Positions 40,967 through 49,710 of a stretch of DNA of 64,000 nucleotides are shown here, in pieces. Both the position numbers and the translations under genes were made by a program. Origin of the DNA: Pedobacter sp. PAMC26386 (GTDB lineage Bacteria > Bacteroidota > Bacteroidia > Sphingobacteriales > Sphingobacteriaceae). The stretch is from NCBI GenBank assembly GCA_014302835.1, contig CP060294.1, positions 3,931,067 to 3,995,066 of the forward strand, read 5' to 3'. Position 1 is the first letter of the stretch. Each line of letters starts with the position of its first letter. The notes beneath the pieces were generated by a model that saw nothing but the letters and a program-made list of their open reading frames with translations, had not been told where the DNA came from and did not search any database.

Positions 40967-43171
40967 TTAATCGTAAAAGTTCCAGCTCAATCCGATCTTA
41001 AATATTTTATCCTGCATAGGATACCTGTTTACAGTATAATAACCTCTGGACTGCAAACCCTGGTTAACATATTCGTATTTCAAAAAGATATTTGCTTTTC
41101 TTAAACTTGCTCTCACCCAAAGATCTATAATAGGATAAGAGTCGAACTTAATTGGTTTATAACCTGCAATAGCCGGAGTGGTCCCTGTGGCAGCAACAGC
41201 TTCAGTGGCCTGCTTAATATAAAACTGACTTACTGCGGGTGAATAAGAATAGTTTACATATTTAGTATTGTACTTCACGTCGAATCCAAATTCAGTATTT
41301 AAGACTTTGAAAACTTTCGCTTTCATATAAAAGCTATTGAAAGTATAGAAATCCGGCAAAGGCATAATGCTGGCCTGACTTGATTTTTGATAAACAAGAT
41401 AACTGTCAAGATTAAATCTGCCATAAGTGAATTTCTTTCCTACAGTTATCTTTAACACACTTATACTTCCTGAAAATTGATCCGGAAGAATAGTCAGAGA
41501 ATCTACTGTGGGATTTTTCTGTATGAAATATAGATAATTGTTAATCATGGAATAATCCGCACCGGCTTCCAACCCAAGCTGATCATTGAGATATTTAAAA
41601 GATAAATTCACCGTTTTTGTTCTTTTCCACAGACCGGGAAGAATCGTCATGTTCGGATCAACCGCAGGATTGCTCTGTTTATAATTTATATAAGTAGGAT
41701 TGGCCACATCAGTATTTGTCCAGCCAAAATGGTTTCCATAGTGCACATCGTAAATTTCTTCAGGTGATTTATTCTGTATATATCCACCCAGAACAATCCG
41801 GCCAAGATTATGACTAACCAACACATTACTTTTGGCTTCATATAAAAAGTCTCCAGCCTGTCTGCCCTGAAATATCTGCTGTACATCAAAGTTCAAATCT
41901 ATCCGGTTACTGAATCTGTACCCTGCAGAACCTAATAGCGTTACGTTTTGAAACGCTTTAGTATAATTAGAAAAAATCCGGCCAGAACTAACCGTATTAT
42001 AAGTAATTACCTGACCATTCGTGGTACTTGTCGTTGTGAGAGTAAGTGGGATACCCACAATCTGCGAATAATTATAAAAGTCATGGCGTATCCCAGCATC
42101 AATCTTTAATTCATTCTTGATGACAGAACTGGATTTTCCGCGAAGAAAGAAACTATAGATAAATTCATTTTGTATATGCTTGACCGATGTACTATCGTTT
42201 GTAAAGGAAAGATCACGCATACCTGGAGCCAAAACAGTTTGGTCATCCGCTTCATTTTTCTGGAAGGCGTAAGAATCTTTATCATACCTGATTGTATAAG
42301 TGATCTTATTGGTAGGCAATACTTTTTTTGAAATTTCCTGATCCAGTGTATCAATACGGCCCACAAAATAAGTCTGCTTCAGAAAGAAGGTGTTTTTCCT
42401 GTAAATTTGTCTGGCGGTGCTCAACCTGACACTTTGTGACAGCCGGTCTATGGAAAGCGTGTTGCCCCCGAAAATACCATCATTTGTAATTGAGCCATTT
42501 TCATAGGCCTTCAATGTATTAAAAATTGCGTTCGCAAAAAGCGTATATCTTTTGTTGCGTGAAGTATACCAGCTAAAGAAAGTTCCGTTTAAAACATCCC
42601 CCCTTTGTCTCTGATAAATCCCGTTAGCTCCAATCCGGTTATAACTGGCTCCGATATTGAAATTTTTCTTAATATTCTGAGAATGTGTTACCCTGAATAA
42701 TTGTTCTGCTTCACCACTATAGAGGCCGGCATAATAAAGATTACTATAGGGTGTCCTTGCCTGGTAATATTTGATATCATCAGGTCCCATCGCATACCAA
42801 TCCAAAGAATGAAACCCGGCATCAAAGCCAATAGTTTTTGAAGATGTAAATAACAGATCTTTAGCTGCTATCCCCACGTTCCCTGTATTGATAGTAGGCC
42901 TTCTGGGTTGTGCAATCGGACTAAAATTCTGCATTCCCCTTAAACTGGTATCCAGCGCCAAAGTCTGAATGCTGTCTTTAGTTAATTTAAGCGTGGTATA
43001 ACGGACAAACCTGGAGGTAAAAATAACAGAGTCTTTGCTGTTCTCCAGTTTTTTCCTTAGGGAATCCAATTCTTTATTCTGGTTCACAGAAGTCTTCAAA
43101 TCCTGAGCAATAGCCTGCTTTGCCCCAAAAAAGACACAGCTTAAAAGAAATAAAACAAGGGCTTTACGCAT
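40967..43171 (-). CDS. Putative outer membrane porin (Porin_10 type)
   Basis: A 734-residue protein with a signal peptide (about 1-22, ending KQAIAQ), a short coiled N-terminal part and a long run of alternating hydrophobic/polar beta strands ending in the aromatic terminus KIGLSWNFYD, typical of an outer membrane beta-barrel. The sequence fits the Bacteroidota putative porin family (Porin_10). It overlaps the punA stop (TAATG arrangement), so it is translationally coupled as third gene of lpxK-punA-porin. Its 3' end is only three bases from the convergent asparagine-synthetase-B-like gene. Confidence 0.82.
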   Translation of the reverse strand: MRKALVLFLLSCVFFGAKQAIAQDLKTSVNQNKELDSLRKKLENSKDSVIFTSRFVRYTTLKLTKDSIQTLALDTSLRGMQNFSPIAQPRRPTINTGNVGIAAKDLLFTSSKTIGFDAGFHSLDWYAMGPDDIKYYQARTPYSNLYYAGLYSGEAEQLFRVTHSQNIKKNFNIGASYNRIGANGIYQRQRGDVLNGTFFSWYTSRNKRYTLFANAIFNTLKAYENGSITNDGIFGGNTLSIDRLSQSVRLSTARQIYRKNTFFLKQTYFVGRIDTLDQEISKKVLPTNKITYTIRYDKDSYAFQKNEADDQTVLAPGMRDLSFTNDSTSVKHIQNEFIYSFFLRGKSSSVIKNELKIDAGIRHDFYNYSQIVGIPLTLTTTSTTNGQVITYNTVSSGRIFSNYTKAFQNVTLLGSAGYRFSNRIDLNFDVQQIFQGRQAGDFLYEAKSNVLVSHNLGRIVLGGYIQNKSPEEIYDVHYGNHFGWTNTDVANPTYINYKQSNPAVDPNMTILPGLWKRTKTVNLSFKYLNDQLGLEAGADYSMINNYLYFIQKNPTVDSLTILPDQFSGSISVLKITVGKKFTYGRFNLDSYLVYQKSSQASIMPLPDFYTFNSFYMKAKVFKVLNTEFGFDVKYNTKYVNYSYSPAVSQFYIKQATEAVAATGTTPAIAGYKPIKFDSYPIIDLWVRASLRKANIFLKYEYVNQGLQSRGYYTVNRYPMQDKIFKIGLSWNFYD

Positions 43172-43986
43172 TATAAAGAAAGAATTAACTGGCTTAATAT
43201 TTTTGTCATCTTAGGCTCGGCAATTCTTGCAGTTGCCAATATTTCCTCGAGGCTTACCGGAGCTAAAACATCTGTAAAACCTTCATCGGTCAGTACCGAG
43301 ATTGCGAAAACCGGAATACTCATATGGTTTGCTACGATAACTTCAGGAACAGTACTCATGCCAACCGCATCTCCGCCAATTATACGTAAATAATTATATT
43401 CTGCTTTTGTCTCCAGATTAGGTCCTGTTACCGAGACATAAACTCCCTGGTGACAGGTGATATGTTCTTCTTTAGCAATTTCCAACGCACGTTTAATGAA
43501 GTCCTTTTGATAAGGCTGGCTCATATCAGGGAACCTTGGTCCCATATCAGCATCATTTCTTCCTCTTAAAGGACTTTCCGGCTGTAAATTAATATGATCA
43601 TTGATAATCATCAAATCACCTTTCTTAAAGTCAGCATTCAAAGACCCTGCTGCATTAGAAATAAACAAGTGCTGGATTCCTAGCGCTTTCATTACTCTGA
43701 TAGGAAAGGTAATCTGCTGCATAGAATATCCTTCGTAATAATGCAAACGCCCTTGCATCGCCACTACCTTTTTACCGTTTAGTGTTCCGAAAATTAGTTT
43801 CCCAGAATGAAACTCAAGAGTAGAAATTGGGAAGTTGGGAATATTAGAGTACATCAGACTAAATTCGACTTCTATCTCACTAACCAGACCGCCTAATCCG
43901 GTTCCAAGTATTATTCCAATTTCCGGATGGAAATTATTGCATTTTAGCTTTATATATTCTACGGTCTCGTGAAGTGTCTGAAACAT
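43171..43986 (-). CDS. punA: Purine-nucleoside phosphorylase
   Basis: Cleaves purine (deoxy)nucleosides with phosphate in salvage. The 271 residues match the trimeric PNP class: ILGTGLGGL phosphate loop, MQGRLHYYEG, FISNAAGSLN, and VGMSTVPEVIVANH with the purine-binding Glu/Asn region. The start ATG lies 53 bases inside the 3' end of lpxK, in another frame, and the usual family N terminus is only reached with that start, so the overlap appears real. It is the middle gene of a three-gene operon. Confidence 0.94.
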   Translation of the reverse strand: MFQTLHETVEYIKLKCNNFHPEIGIILGTGLGGLVSEIEVEFSLMYSNIPNFPISTLEFHSGKLIFGTLNGKKVVAMQGRLHYYEGYSMQQITFPIRVMKALGIQHLFISNAAGSLNADFKKGDLMIINDHINLQPESPLRGRNDADMGPRFPDMSQPYQKDFIKRALEIAKEEHITCHQGVYVSVTGPNLETKAEYNYLRIIGGDAVGMSTVPEVIVANHMSIPVFAISVLTDEGFTDVLAPVSLEEILATARIAEPKMTKILSQLILSL

Positions 43987-45019
43987 ATTTTAGTATCTTT
44001 TGATCAAATGTTTTTTTGTGTTCTGCCTCAATATTTATATTGATTGGCAAATAAAATACGGGCAAATTTAACAGTAATTCTTTGATTGTAACATCAAATA
44101 AACGCTGCGCATCCTTTTCTGTTGTGATAATAATTTTTTCTTTCGCAGAATCCTGATGAAAAGCCTTTACCAATTTACTCAAATTTCCTGAACTGAATGA
44201 ATGATGATCGGGATAATCATGATGTTCAATAGCCGGAGAAAACTGCGAAAGGTACTCTAGTAAGGGTGTAGGGTTAGCAATTCCTGTTAACAAAAACACC
44301 TTTCTATCACTCAGGCTTTCAATCGTTAATACCTCATTGGTCAAAAGACTGTGCAGATTTTTATAAGCTATAGAAGAGAAGAAAAGTTTGTTTGCCGCTG
44401 CTGCTTTGTTAAATTTTCCGGAACATTGCTCTTTTTGCTGTTTGTTTATGTCCAGCGGCGATTTAGTAACTAATAAAACATCCGCCCGCCTATAACCCCG
44501 GAAAGGCTCTCTCAGATTACCTGCCGGTAATAAAAACTGCCCGGTGATCAGCTTCTGAAATTCAAAAAGCAGAATACTGAATCCTGGGTTTAGCCTCCTA
44601 TGCTGAAAAGCATCATCCAGTATAATCAGATCGTGTGTATCTTTCAATTGAGTTATGCCTTTTACTCTATCCTCACAAACAGCTACTGTCACCTGCGGAA
44701 ACTTATGATAAAACTGAAGGGGCTCATCTCCTATTGACTTTGCTGTAGCAGTATGGTCTGCATATAAGAATCCTTTAGTGTTCCTACCATATCCCCTGCT
44801 GAGAATCGCGATTTTATAATCCGTAAGTAAATGCACCAGGTATTCTGTGACCGGACTTTTTCCTGAACCGCCAACAACCAGGTTGCCCACGCAAATTACA
44901 GGCAAATCAAATCTTGTGGATTTGAAAAGTCCCCAGTCATAGAGTTTATTTCTCAGAATAACCACTATACCGTAGATAACAGAAAAGGGCAGTAATAGTA
45001 ATCGGACGTATTTTATCAT
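43934..45019 (-). CDS. lpxK: Tetraacyldisaccharide 4'-kinase
   Basis: Phosphorylates the 4' position of the lipid A precursor at the inner membrane. The 361 residues have an N-terminal membrane anchor (about 4-22), the P-loop GNLVVGGSGKS (45-55), LSRGYGR, DEPLQFYHKF, the DDAFQHRRL block that holds the catalytic Asp, and LLTGIANP. First gene of lpxK-punA-porin. The last 17 codons overlap punA. The family length is 320-360, so it is complete. Confidence 0.95.
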   Translation of the reverse strand: MIKYVRLLLLPFSVIYGIVVILRNKLYDWGLFKSTRFDLPVICVGNLVVGGSGKSPVTEYLVHLLTDYKIAILSRGYGRNTKGFLYADHTATAKSIGDEPLQFYHKFPQVTVAVCEDRVKGITQLKDTHDLIILDDAFQHRRLNPGFSILLFEFQKLITGQFLLPAGNLREPFRGYRRADVLLVTKSPLDINKQQKEQCSGKFNKAAAANKLFFSSIAYKNLHSLLTNEVLTIESLSDRKVFLLTGIANPTPLLEYLSQFSPAIEHHDYPDHHSFSSGNLSKLVKAFHQDSAKEKIIITTEKDAQRLFDVTIKELLLNLPVFYLPININIEAEHKKTFDQKILKYVSDTSRDRRIYKAKMQ

Positions 45020-45093
45020 GCTATGGATTCAAAAATAAGAATTATTTTCCCGCTGATTAGCTCTGTTGGAAGAATATCATATAATAGAATGGA

Positions 45094-45125
45094 TTGACAG
45101 GCAATAAAATAAAAAACTATCTTTG
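45094..45125 (+). promoter_or_regulatory. Bacteroidota promoter of pruA
   Basis: TTG (45094-45096), 21 bases, TATCTTTG (45118-45125). The ATG at 45147 follows after 21 bases; an in-frame TTG at 45123 lies inside the box and is thus not a plausible start. Confidence 0.7.
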
Positions 45126-45146
45126 TGCAAACAACAATATTATATC

Positions 45147-46775
45147 ATGCTCAAAGGATTTTTTAACGTACCAACACCTGAGAACGAACCTATTTTCGGT
45201 TATGCACCAGGAAGTAAAGAACGTGAATTATTGAAAGCTGCTTTAGCTGAAGCACGTTCAAAAAAAGGTGACATCCCAATGTACATTGGAGGCAAAACAG
45301 TCCATACTGATCAAAAGGGAACAGTTACTCCACCACACGACCACCAACACGTTTTAGCACAATATAGCAAAGGCGACAAAACTCATGTACAGCAGGCAAT
45401 TGACGCAGCTTTAGCTGCAAAACCTCAATGGGAGAATTTACCATGGGAACAACGTGCAGCTATATTTTTAAAGATCGCTGAGTTAATCTCGGGTAAATAT
45501 CGTTATAAACTAAGTGCATCAACCATGTTAGGTCAATCAAAAAATGCTTACCAGGCAGAGATTGATGCAGTTTGTGAGCTGATAGATTTCTTACGTTTCA
45601 ACGTAAGTTATATGGCTGATATCTATAAGCAACAACCACCAGTTTCACCAAAAGGTGTCTGGAACAGAGTAGAACAACGTCCTTTAGAAGGTTTTGTTTT
45701 TGCTTTGACTCCTTTCAATTTTACTGCTATTGCGGCAAATCTGCCAACATCAGCAGCATTAATGGGGAATGTTGTTGTTTGGAAACCTGCGGAAACACAG
45801 ATTTATTCAGCCAACTTATTGATGGAGATTTTCAAAGAAGCTGGTTTACCTGATGGCGTAATCAATCTTGTATATGTAAATGGACCGGAAGCTGGTGAAG
45901 TTATCTTTAATAGCCCTGATTTTGCAGGTATTCACTTTACTGGTTCAACCGGAGTATTCCAGAATATTTGGAAAACTATTGGTACCAATATTCATAAATA
46001 CAAGACATATCCACGTATTGTAGGTGAAACAGGTGGTAAAGATTTTATCCTGGTTCATGGTTCAGCAGATGCCGAAGTTTCAAGTACAGCTATTATACGT
46101 GGTGCTTTTGAATACCAGGGACAGAAATGTTCAGCTGCTTCAAGAACTTATATCGCAAAAAGTATCTGGCCGAAAATTAAAGAATTGATGCTACGTGATC
46201 TTGCTACCTTTAAAATGGGTGGAACTGAAGATTTCAGTAACTTTATCAATGCTGTAATTGACGATCGTTCTTTCACTAAACTGGCCAAATATATTGATCA
46301 GGCGAAAGCAGATAAGGGAGTAGAAATCATTGCAGGTGGAAACTACGATAAATCTAAAGGTTACTTCATTGAACCAACAGTTTTAGTAGTTGACGACCCT
46401 AAATATACGACCATGTGCGAAGAATTATTCGGGCCTGTATTAAGTATATATGTATATGATGATGCTGATTTTGATCAGGTTTTAGAAATTATTGATACCA
46501 CTTCTCCATACGCTTTAACTGGCGCTGTGATTGCTCAGGACCGTTATGTTATCGAAAAAGCATCTTATGCTTTACGTAATGCAGCTGGTAACTTTTATAT
46601 CAATGATAAATGTACCGGAGCAGTAGTTGGTCAGCAGCCTTTCGGTGGCGCCAGAGGTTCAGGCACTAACGACAAAGCTGGTTCAATGATCAACTTACTA
46701 CGTTGGGTTTCTCCACGTACGATCAAAGAAACATTCGATCCGCCTAAGGATTACCGTTACCCATTTATGGGATAG
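45147..46775 (+). CDS. pruA: 1-pyrroline-5-carboxylate dehydrogenase
   Basis: Oxidises P5C/glutamate semialdehyde to glutamate with NAD in proline catabolism. The 542 residues (from ATG 45147, chosen by promoter position and the LKGFFNVPTPENEP opening) form one aldehyde dehydrogenase domain: ALTPFNFTAI, FTGSTGVF, general base Glu in VGETGGKD, catalytic Cys328 in YQGQKCSAASR, and QPFGGARGSGTNDKAG near the end. Proline dehydrogenase is not fused or adjacent. It is monocistronic. Confidence 0.95.
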   Translation: MLKGFFNVPTPENEPIFGYAPGSKERELLKAALAEARSKKGDIPMYIGGKTVHTDQKGTVTPPHDHQHVLAQYSKGDKTHVQQAIDAALAAKPQWENLPWEQRAAIFLKIAELISGKYRYKLSASTMLGQSKNAYQAEIDAVCELIDFLRFNVSYMADIYKQQPPVSPKGVWNRVEQRPLEGFVFALTPFNFTAIAANLPTSAALMGNVVVWKPAETQIYSANLLMEIFKEAGLPDGVINLVYVNGPEAGEVIFNSPDFAGIHFTGSTGVFQNIWKTIGTNIHKYKTYPRIVGETGGKDFILVHGSADAEVSSTAIIRGAFEYQGQKCSAASRTYIAKSIWPKIKELMLRDLATFKMGGTEDFSNFINAVIDDRSFTKLAKYIDQAKADKGVEIIAGGNYDKSKGYFIEPTVLVVDDPKYTTMCEELFGPVLSIYVYDDADFDQVLEIIDTTSPYALTGAVIAQDRYVIEKASYALRNAAGNFYINDKCTGAVVGQQPFGGARGSGTNDKAGSMINLLRWVSPRTIKETFDPPKDYRYPFMG

Positions 46776-46784
46776 TCAAAACAT

Positions 46785-46815
46785 AAAAAAAGCCGGTTAA
46801 TACCGGCTTTTTTTA
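46785..46815 (+). terminator. Terminator after pruA (bidirectional)
   Basis: Arms AAAAAAAGCCGGT and ACCGGCTTTTTTT around TAAT, between the convergent pruA and carbonic anhydrase genes. Confidence 0.88.
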
Positions 46816-46840
46816 TGACATTAGATCTCGTATAAATTAT

Positions 46841-47554
46841 TTAATGATCAGCTTTTGATTTAGCAGGAGCTTCCACAACAGGCTTCGCTTGTCCAGCTAC
46901 TTTAAAGACAGAAGATATATGATCATTAGACTCCGTAGTTACTTCCAGGTCTTTAATTAACCCGGTTTCTAAACTGTAAACCCAGCCATGAATACCTAGT
47001 TTCTTTCCGTTTTCCCATCTGTTTTGAACAATAGATGTTTTAGTCAGGTTAAATACCCCTTCTATTACATTCAACTCGACCAGTCTGTCTGTACGTTTCT
47101 TCTCATCGGAAATCCTGTCCAGTTCATGATAATGTAAACGATAAGTATCTTTTATATTTCTTAACCAGTTGTCAATAATGCCATATTGTTTATTACTCAA
47201 TGCCGCTGCTACACCACCGCATCCATAATGACCACAAACGATCACATGTTCTACTTCAAGTACATTTACTGCATAATCCAGCACACTTAACATATTCATG
47301 TCGGTATGGACTACCACATTTGCAATGTTGCGATGAACAAAAATATCTCCCGGATTAGTATTTGTAATCTGGTTGGCTGGTACTCTGCTGTCTGAACAGC
47401 CAATCCACAAAATTGGCGGTTTTTGTCCTGCAGACAGACGGTCAAAAAAGGTAGGATCTTCTGATAAAGTAGTAGCTACCCAATCCTTATTTCCTTGTAA
47501 TAACCCTTCGTAAGTAATATTGTGGTTGTGAGGTTCTGATTTTGTTGCGCACAT
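46841..47554 (-). CDS. Beta-class carbonic anhydrase
   Basis: Zinc enzyme interconverting CO2 and bicarbonate. The 237 residues show zinc ligands Cys53 (GCSDSRVPA, with Asp55/Arg57 dyad), His109 and Cys112 (CGHYGCGGV), plus the VHRNIAN block. The last 20 residues are an Ala/Lys/Pro tail. No signal peptide. It starts six bases after the SulP transporter gene on the same strand, a pairing seen in many bacteria and taken to mean that the transporter carries bicarbonate. Confidence 0.95.
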   Translation of the reverse strand: MCATKSEPHNHNITYEGLLQGNKDWVATTLSEDPTFFDRLSAGQKPPILWIGCSDSRVPANQITNTNPGDIFVHRNIANVVVHTDMNMLSVLDYAVNVLEVEHVIVCGHYGCGGVAAALSNKQYGIIDNWLRNIKDTYRLHYHELDRISDEKKRTDRLVELNVIEGVFNLTKTSIVQNRWENGKKLGIHGWVYSLETGLIKDLEVTTESNDHISSVFKVAGQAKPVVEAPAKSKADH

Positions 47555-47560
47555 AATATT

Positions 47561-49156
47561 TTATATTTTATGGATATCTTCGATAATTTTGTTAGTTATT
47601 TTTGGTACTATATAATGCTCTTTTATATCTACTAAGGTAACTATAATCCCCTTTGTATAAGCATTATGTTTAAAATTGTAAATGGTTTCCAGTACATCCG
47701 GATGGATATATCTGGAGTTGCTTCCATCAATAATTACATTGGTTTCCTGAGGAATCTTTGTCAATACAACCTGTATCGCTGCCTTGTTCAGAAAGGAAAC
47801 CTCTTCAGACAGCTTGATTCTCAGATTTTTCTTGTTCCCTTCCTCCTGAATTTTGTAAAAGAAAGGATTGCGCATGTTGGTACGCAGCAAGTAAAATACA
47901 GATAACAACATACCAATTGCTACCCCTTTTAATAAGTCAGTAAATAAAACTGCAACCACTGTGATAAAGAATGGAACGAACTGATCCCAGCCTTTATGAT
48001 ACATATGTTTGAATAAACTGATTCTTGTTAGTTTATATCCGGTTACTAAAAGTATCGCTGCCAGGCAGGCAAGTGGAACCATATTGATCAGTCCCGGTAT
48101 AAAAAGGAACGACAATAACAACCAGCAGCCATGTAAAATAGCAGACATCTTTGTTTTACCACCGGCATTCACATTAGCAGAACTTCTTACAATCACAGAA
48201 GTCAACGGTAAACCGCCAAGCAAACCGCTTGTCATATTTCCGACTCCTTGTGCAATCAACTCTCTATTGGTTGGTGAAACTCTTTTTACAGGATCAATCT
48301 TATCTACAGCCTCAATACTCAATAAAGTTTCCAAACTAGCTACAACCGCTATAGTTAAGGCAACTATCCATACTTCCTTATTGGTGATTGCCGAGAAATC
48401 TGGCATCGCAAATAAGTTAGAGAATTCAGCCCACCCGCTAACTACTGGGATACTAACCATTTGTTCAGGTCTTAAAGCAAATTGTGTTTGCTGAAAAAAC
48501 AAGCTCATTCCTATGCCCAGCAACACCACCAATAAAGGAGCAGGCACTGTGCTTAGTTTTTTGAATTTTGGCCAGAAGATCAGAATAACAATTGAAAGTG
48601 CGGTAATGATAATTGCTGCAGGGTTGAGCAGTTTTAACGCTTCACCCATAACGGAAAACATATGACCATTACTCAAATTTTCATCCAGAAAGTCAGTATC
48701 AACACCTAATGCATGCGGTAACTGCTTCAAAATCAATATAAGTCCAATTGCAGCGAGCATCCCTTCAATTACACTTGACGGAAAATAATTACCGATAGTA
48801 CCTGCTTTGATTAATCCGAGTACAACTTGCATCAGTCCTGCCAGCATCACTGCCAGCAAAAATACCTGATAACTTCCCAAATGAGCGATAGCACCTAATA
48901 CAATAACAGTTAAGCCGGCAGCAGGACCACTTACGCTTAACTGAGACCCACTAACACTAGCTACTACTATTCCTCCAATGACACCCGTAACAATACCGGC
49001 AAACAACGGCGCACCCGAAGCCAGCGCTATACCAAGACACAACGGCAGGGCCACTAAAAACACGACAATACTTGCCGGTAAATCGCGCTTCAAATTCTTT
49101 TTTAAGATATATTTCTTCAATCCAACCTTTGAGGAGATTGAGTTTCCATTCTGCAT
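47561..49156 (-). CDS. SulP family inorganic anion transporter
   Basis: Inner-membrane transporter of 531 residues with about twelve to fourteen hydrophobic segments (about 25-420) and a C-terminal STAS domain (about 435-531, with TNVIIDGSNSRYIHPDVLE). Conserved SulP features include ALPLCLGIALASGAPLFAGI and the SGPAAGLTVIVLG substrate helix. Coupling to the carbonic anhydrase gene points to bicarbonate rather than sulfate, as for BicA-type proteins, but the sequence alone does not settle this. First gene of the pair. Confidence 0.93.
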   Translation of the reverse strand: MQNGNSISSKVGLKKYILKKNLKRDLPASIVVFLVALPLCLGIALASGAPLFAGIVTGVIGGIVVASVSGSQLSVSGPAAGLTVIVLGAIAHLGSYQVFLLAVMLAGLMQVVLGLIKAGTIGNYFPSSVIEGMLAAIGLILILKQLPHALGVDTDFLDENLSNGHMFSVMGEALKLLNPAAIIITALSIVILIFWPKFKKLSTVPAPLLVVLLGIGMSLFFQQTQFALRPEQMVSIPVVSGWAEFSNLFAMPDFSAITNKEVWIVALTIAVVASLETLLSIEAVDKIDPVKRVSPTNRELIAQGVGNMTSGLLGGLPLTSVIVRSSANVNAGGKTKMSAILHGCWLLLSFLFIPGLINMVPLACLAAILLVTGYKLTRISLFKHMYHKGWDQFVPFFITVVAVLFTDLLKGVAIGMLLSVFYLLRTNMRNPFFYKIQEEGNKKNLRIKLSEEVSFLNKAAIQVVLTKIPQETNVIIDGSNSRYIHPDVLETIYNFKHNAYTKGIIVTLVDIKEHYIVPKITNKIIEDIHKI

Positions 49157-49196
49157 AACATTCCTGCTAATTATTCTTTATAAATATTTAATTACA

Positions 49197-49217
49197 GTTA
49201 AGCCCATTGGGTTTAAC
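49197..49217. repeat. 21-bp palindrome upstream of the SulP gene
   Basis: GTTAAGCCCATTGGGTTTAAC is symmetric about its central T, with one G-T wobble. It lies 41 bases before the SulP start and ten bases after the stop of the small secreted gene; it could be an operator or a weak terminator. Confidence 0.45.
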
Positions 49218-49226
49218 CATTTTAAT

Positions 49227-49577
49227 CTATGAAAAACTGGAAAAGTTAGGGGGAGGCGTAGGTACGGAGGGATGATAGGGATTTACATACCGCTTAAAGT
49301 GATCGATATAACAATTCCTGATTCCGAAATCTACCAATAGCGGGACGTAAGTATAGGTGTTATGAAAATCAATCGGTTTATAATCGATAAATTTAAGTAA
49401 AGACTTGCCTGAATCGCAATCAGAGCTATGTTCCTGCTCCAATTGAAGAATAACACTTTTAATAGTATTCTTATCCATATCACCGATAAATACTGGCGCA
49501 GCAGAAATAATCATCTTCATGGTGAAGATGCTTATGAAGGCTAGAACAATATGTAATCGATACTTATAAAGGGACAT
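49227..49577 (-). CDS. Small secreted protein of unknown function
   Basis: A 116-residue protein with a hydrophobic N terminus (about 8-26) that looks like a signal peptide or anchor. The mature part has two widely spaced Cys (near 54 and 89), an EQEHSSDCDSGKSLLKF segment and a Pro/Ser-rich end. It is divergent from the OprP-like porin and upstream of the SulP-carbonic anhydrase pair. No family is known to me. Reality is supported by length, position and composition only. Confidence 0.55.
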   Translation of the reverse strand: MSLYKYRLHIVLAFISIFTMKMIISAAPVFIGDMDKNTIKSVILQLEQEHSSDCDSGKSLLKFIDYKPIDFHNTYTYVPLLVDFGIRNCYIDHFKRYVNPYHPSVPTPPPNFSSFS

Positions 49578-49679
49578 TCTGTATGTATTCAGCTTTTTTT
49601 ACTTCCCAAATGTAATACCAAGAAGTACATTTTATCAAAAAAATATGTAAAAAAAATGTAATTAAGTTTTCAGGAGCTG

Positions 49680-49687
49680 TACTTTCG
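49680..49687 (+). promoter_or_regulatory. Possible -7 element TACTTTCG before the OprP-like porin gene
   Basis: One base from TAnnTTTG, 23 bases before the ATG at 49711. No clear -33 element. Confidence 0.35.
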
Positions 49688-49710
49688 CAATTCCTAAACT
49701 TTACATACCG

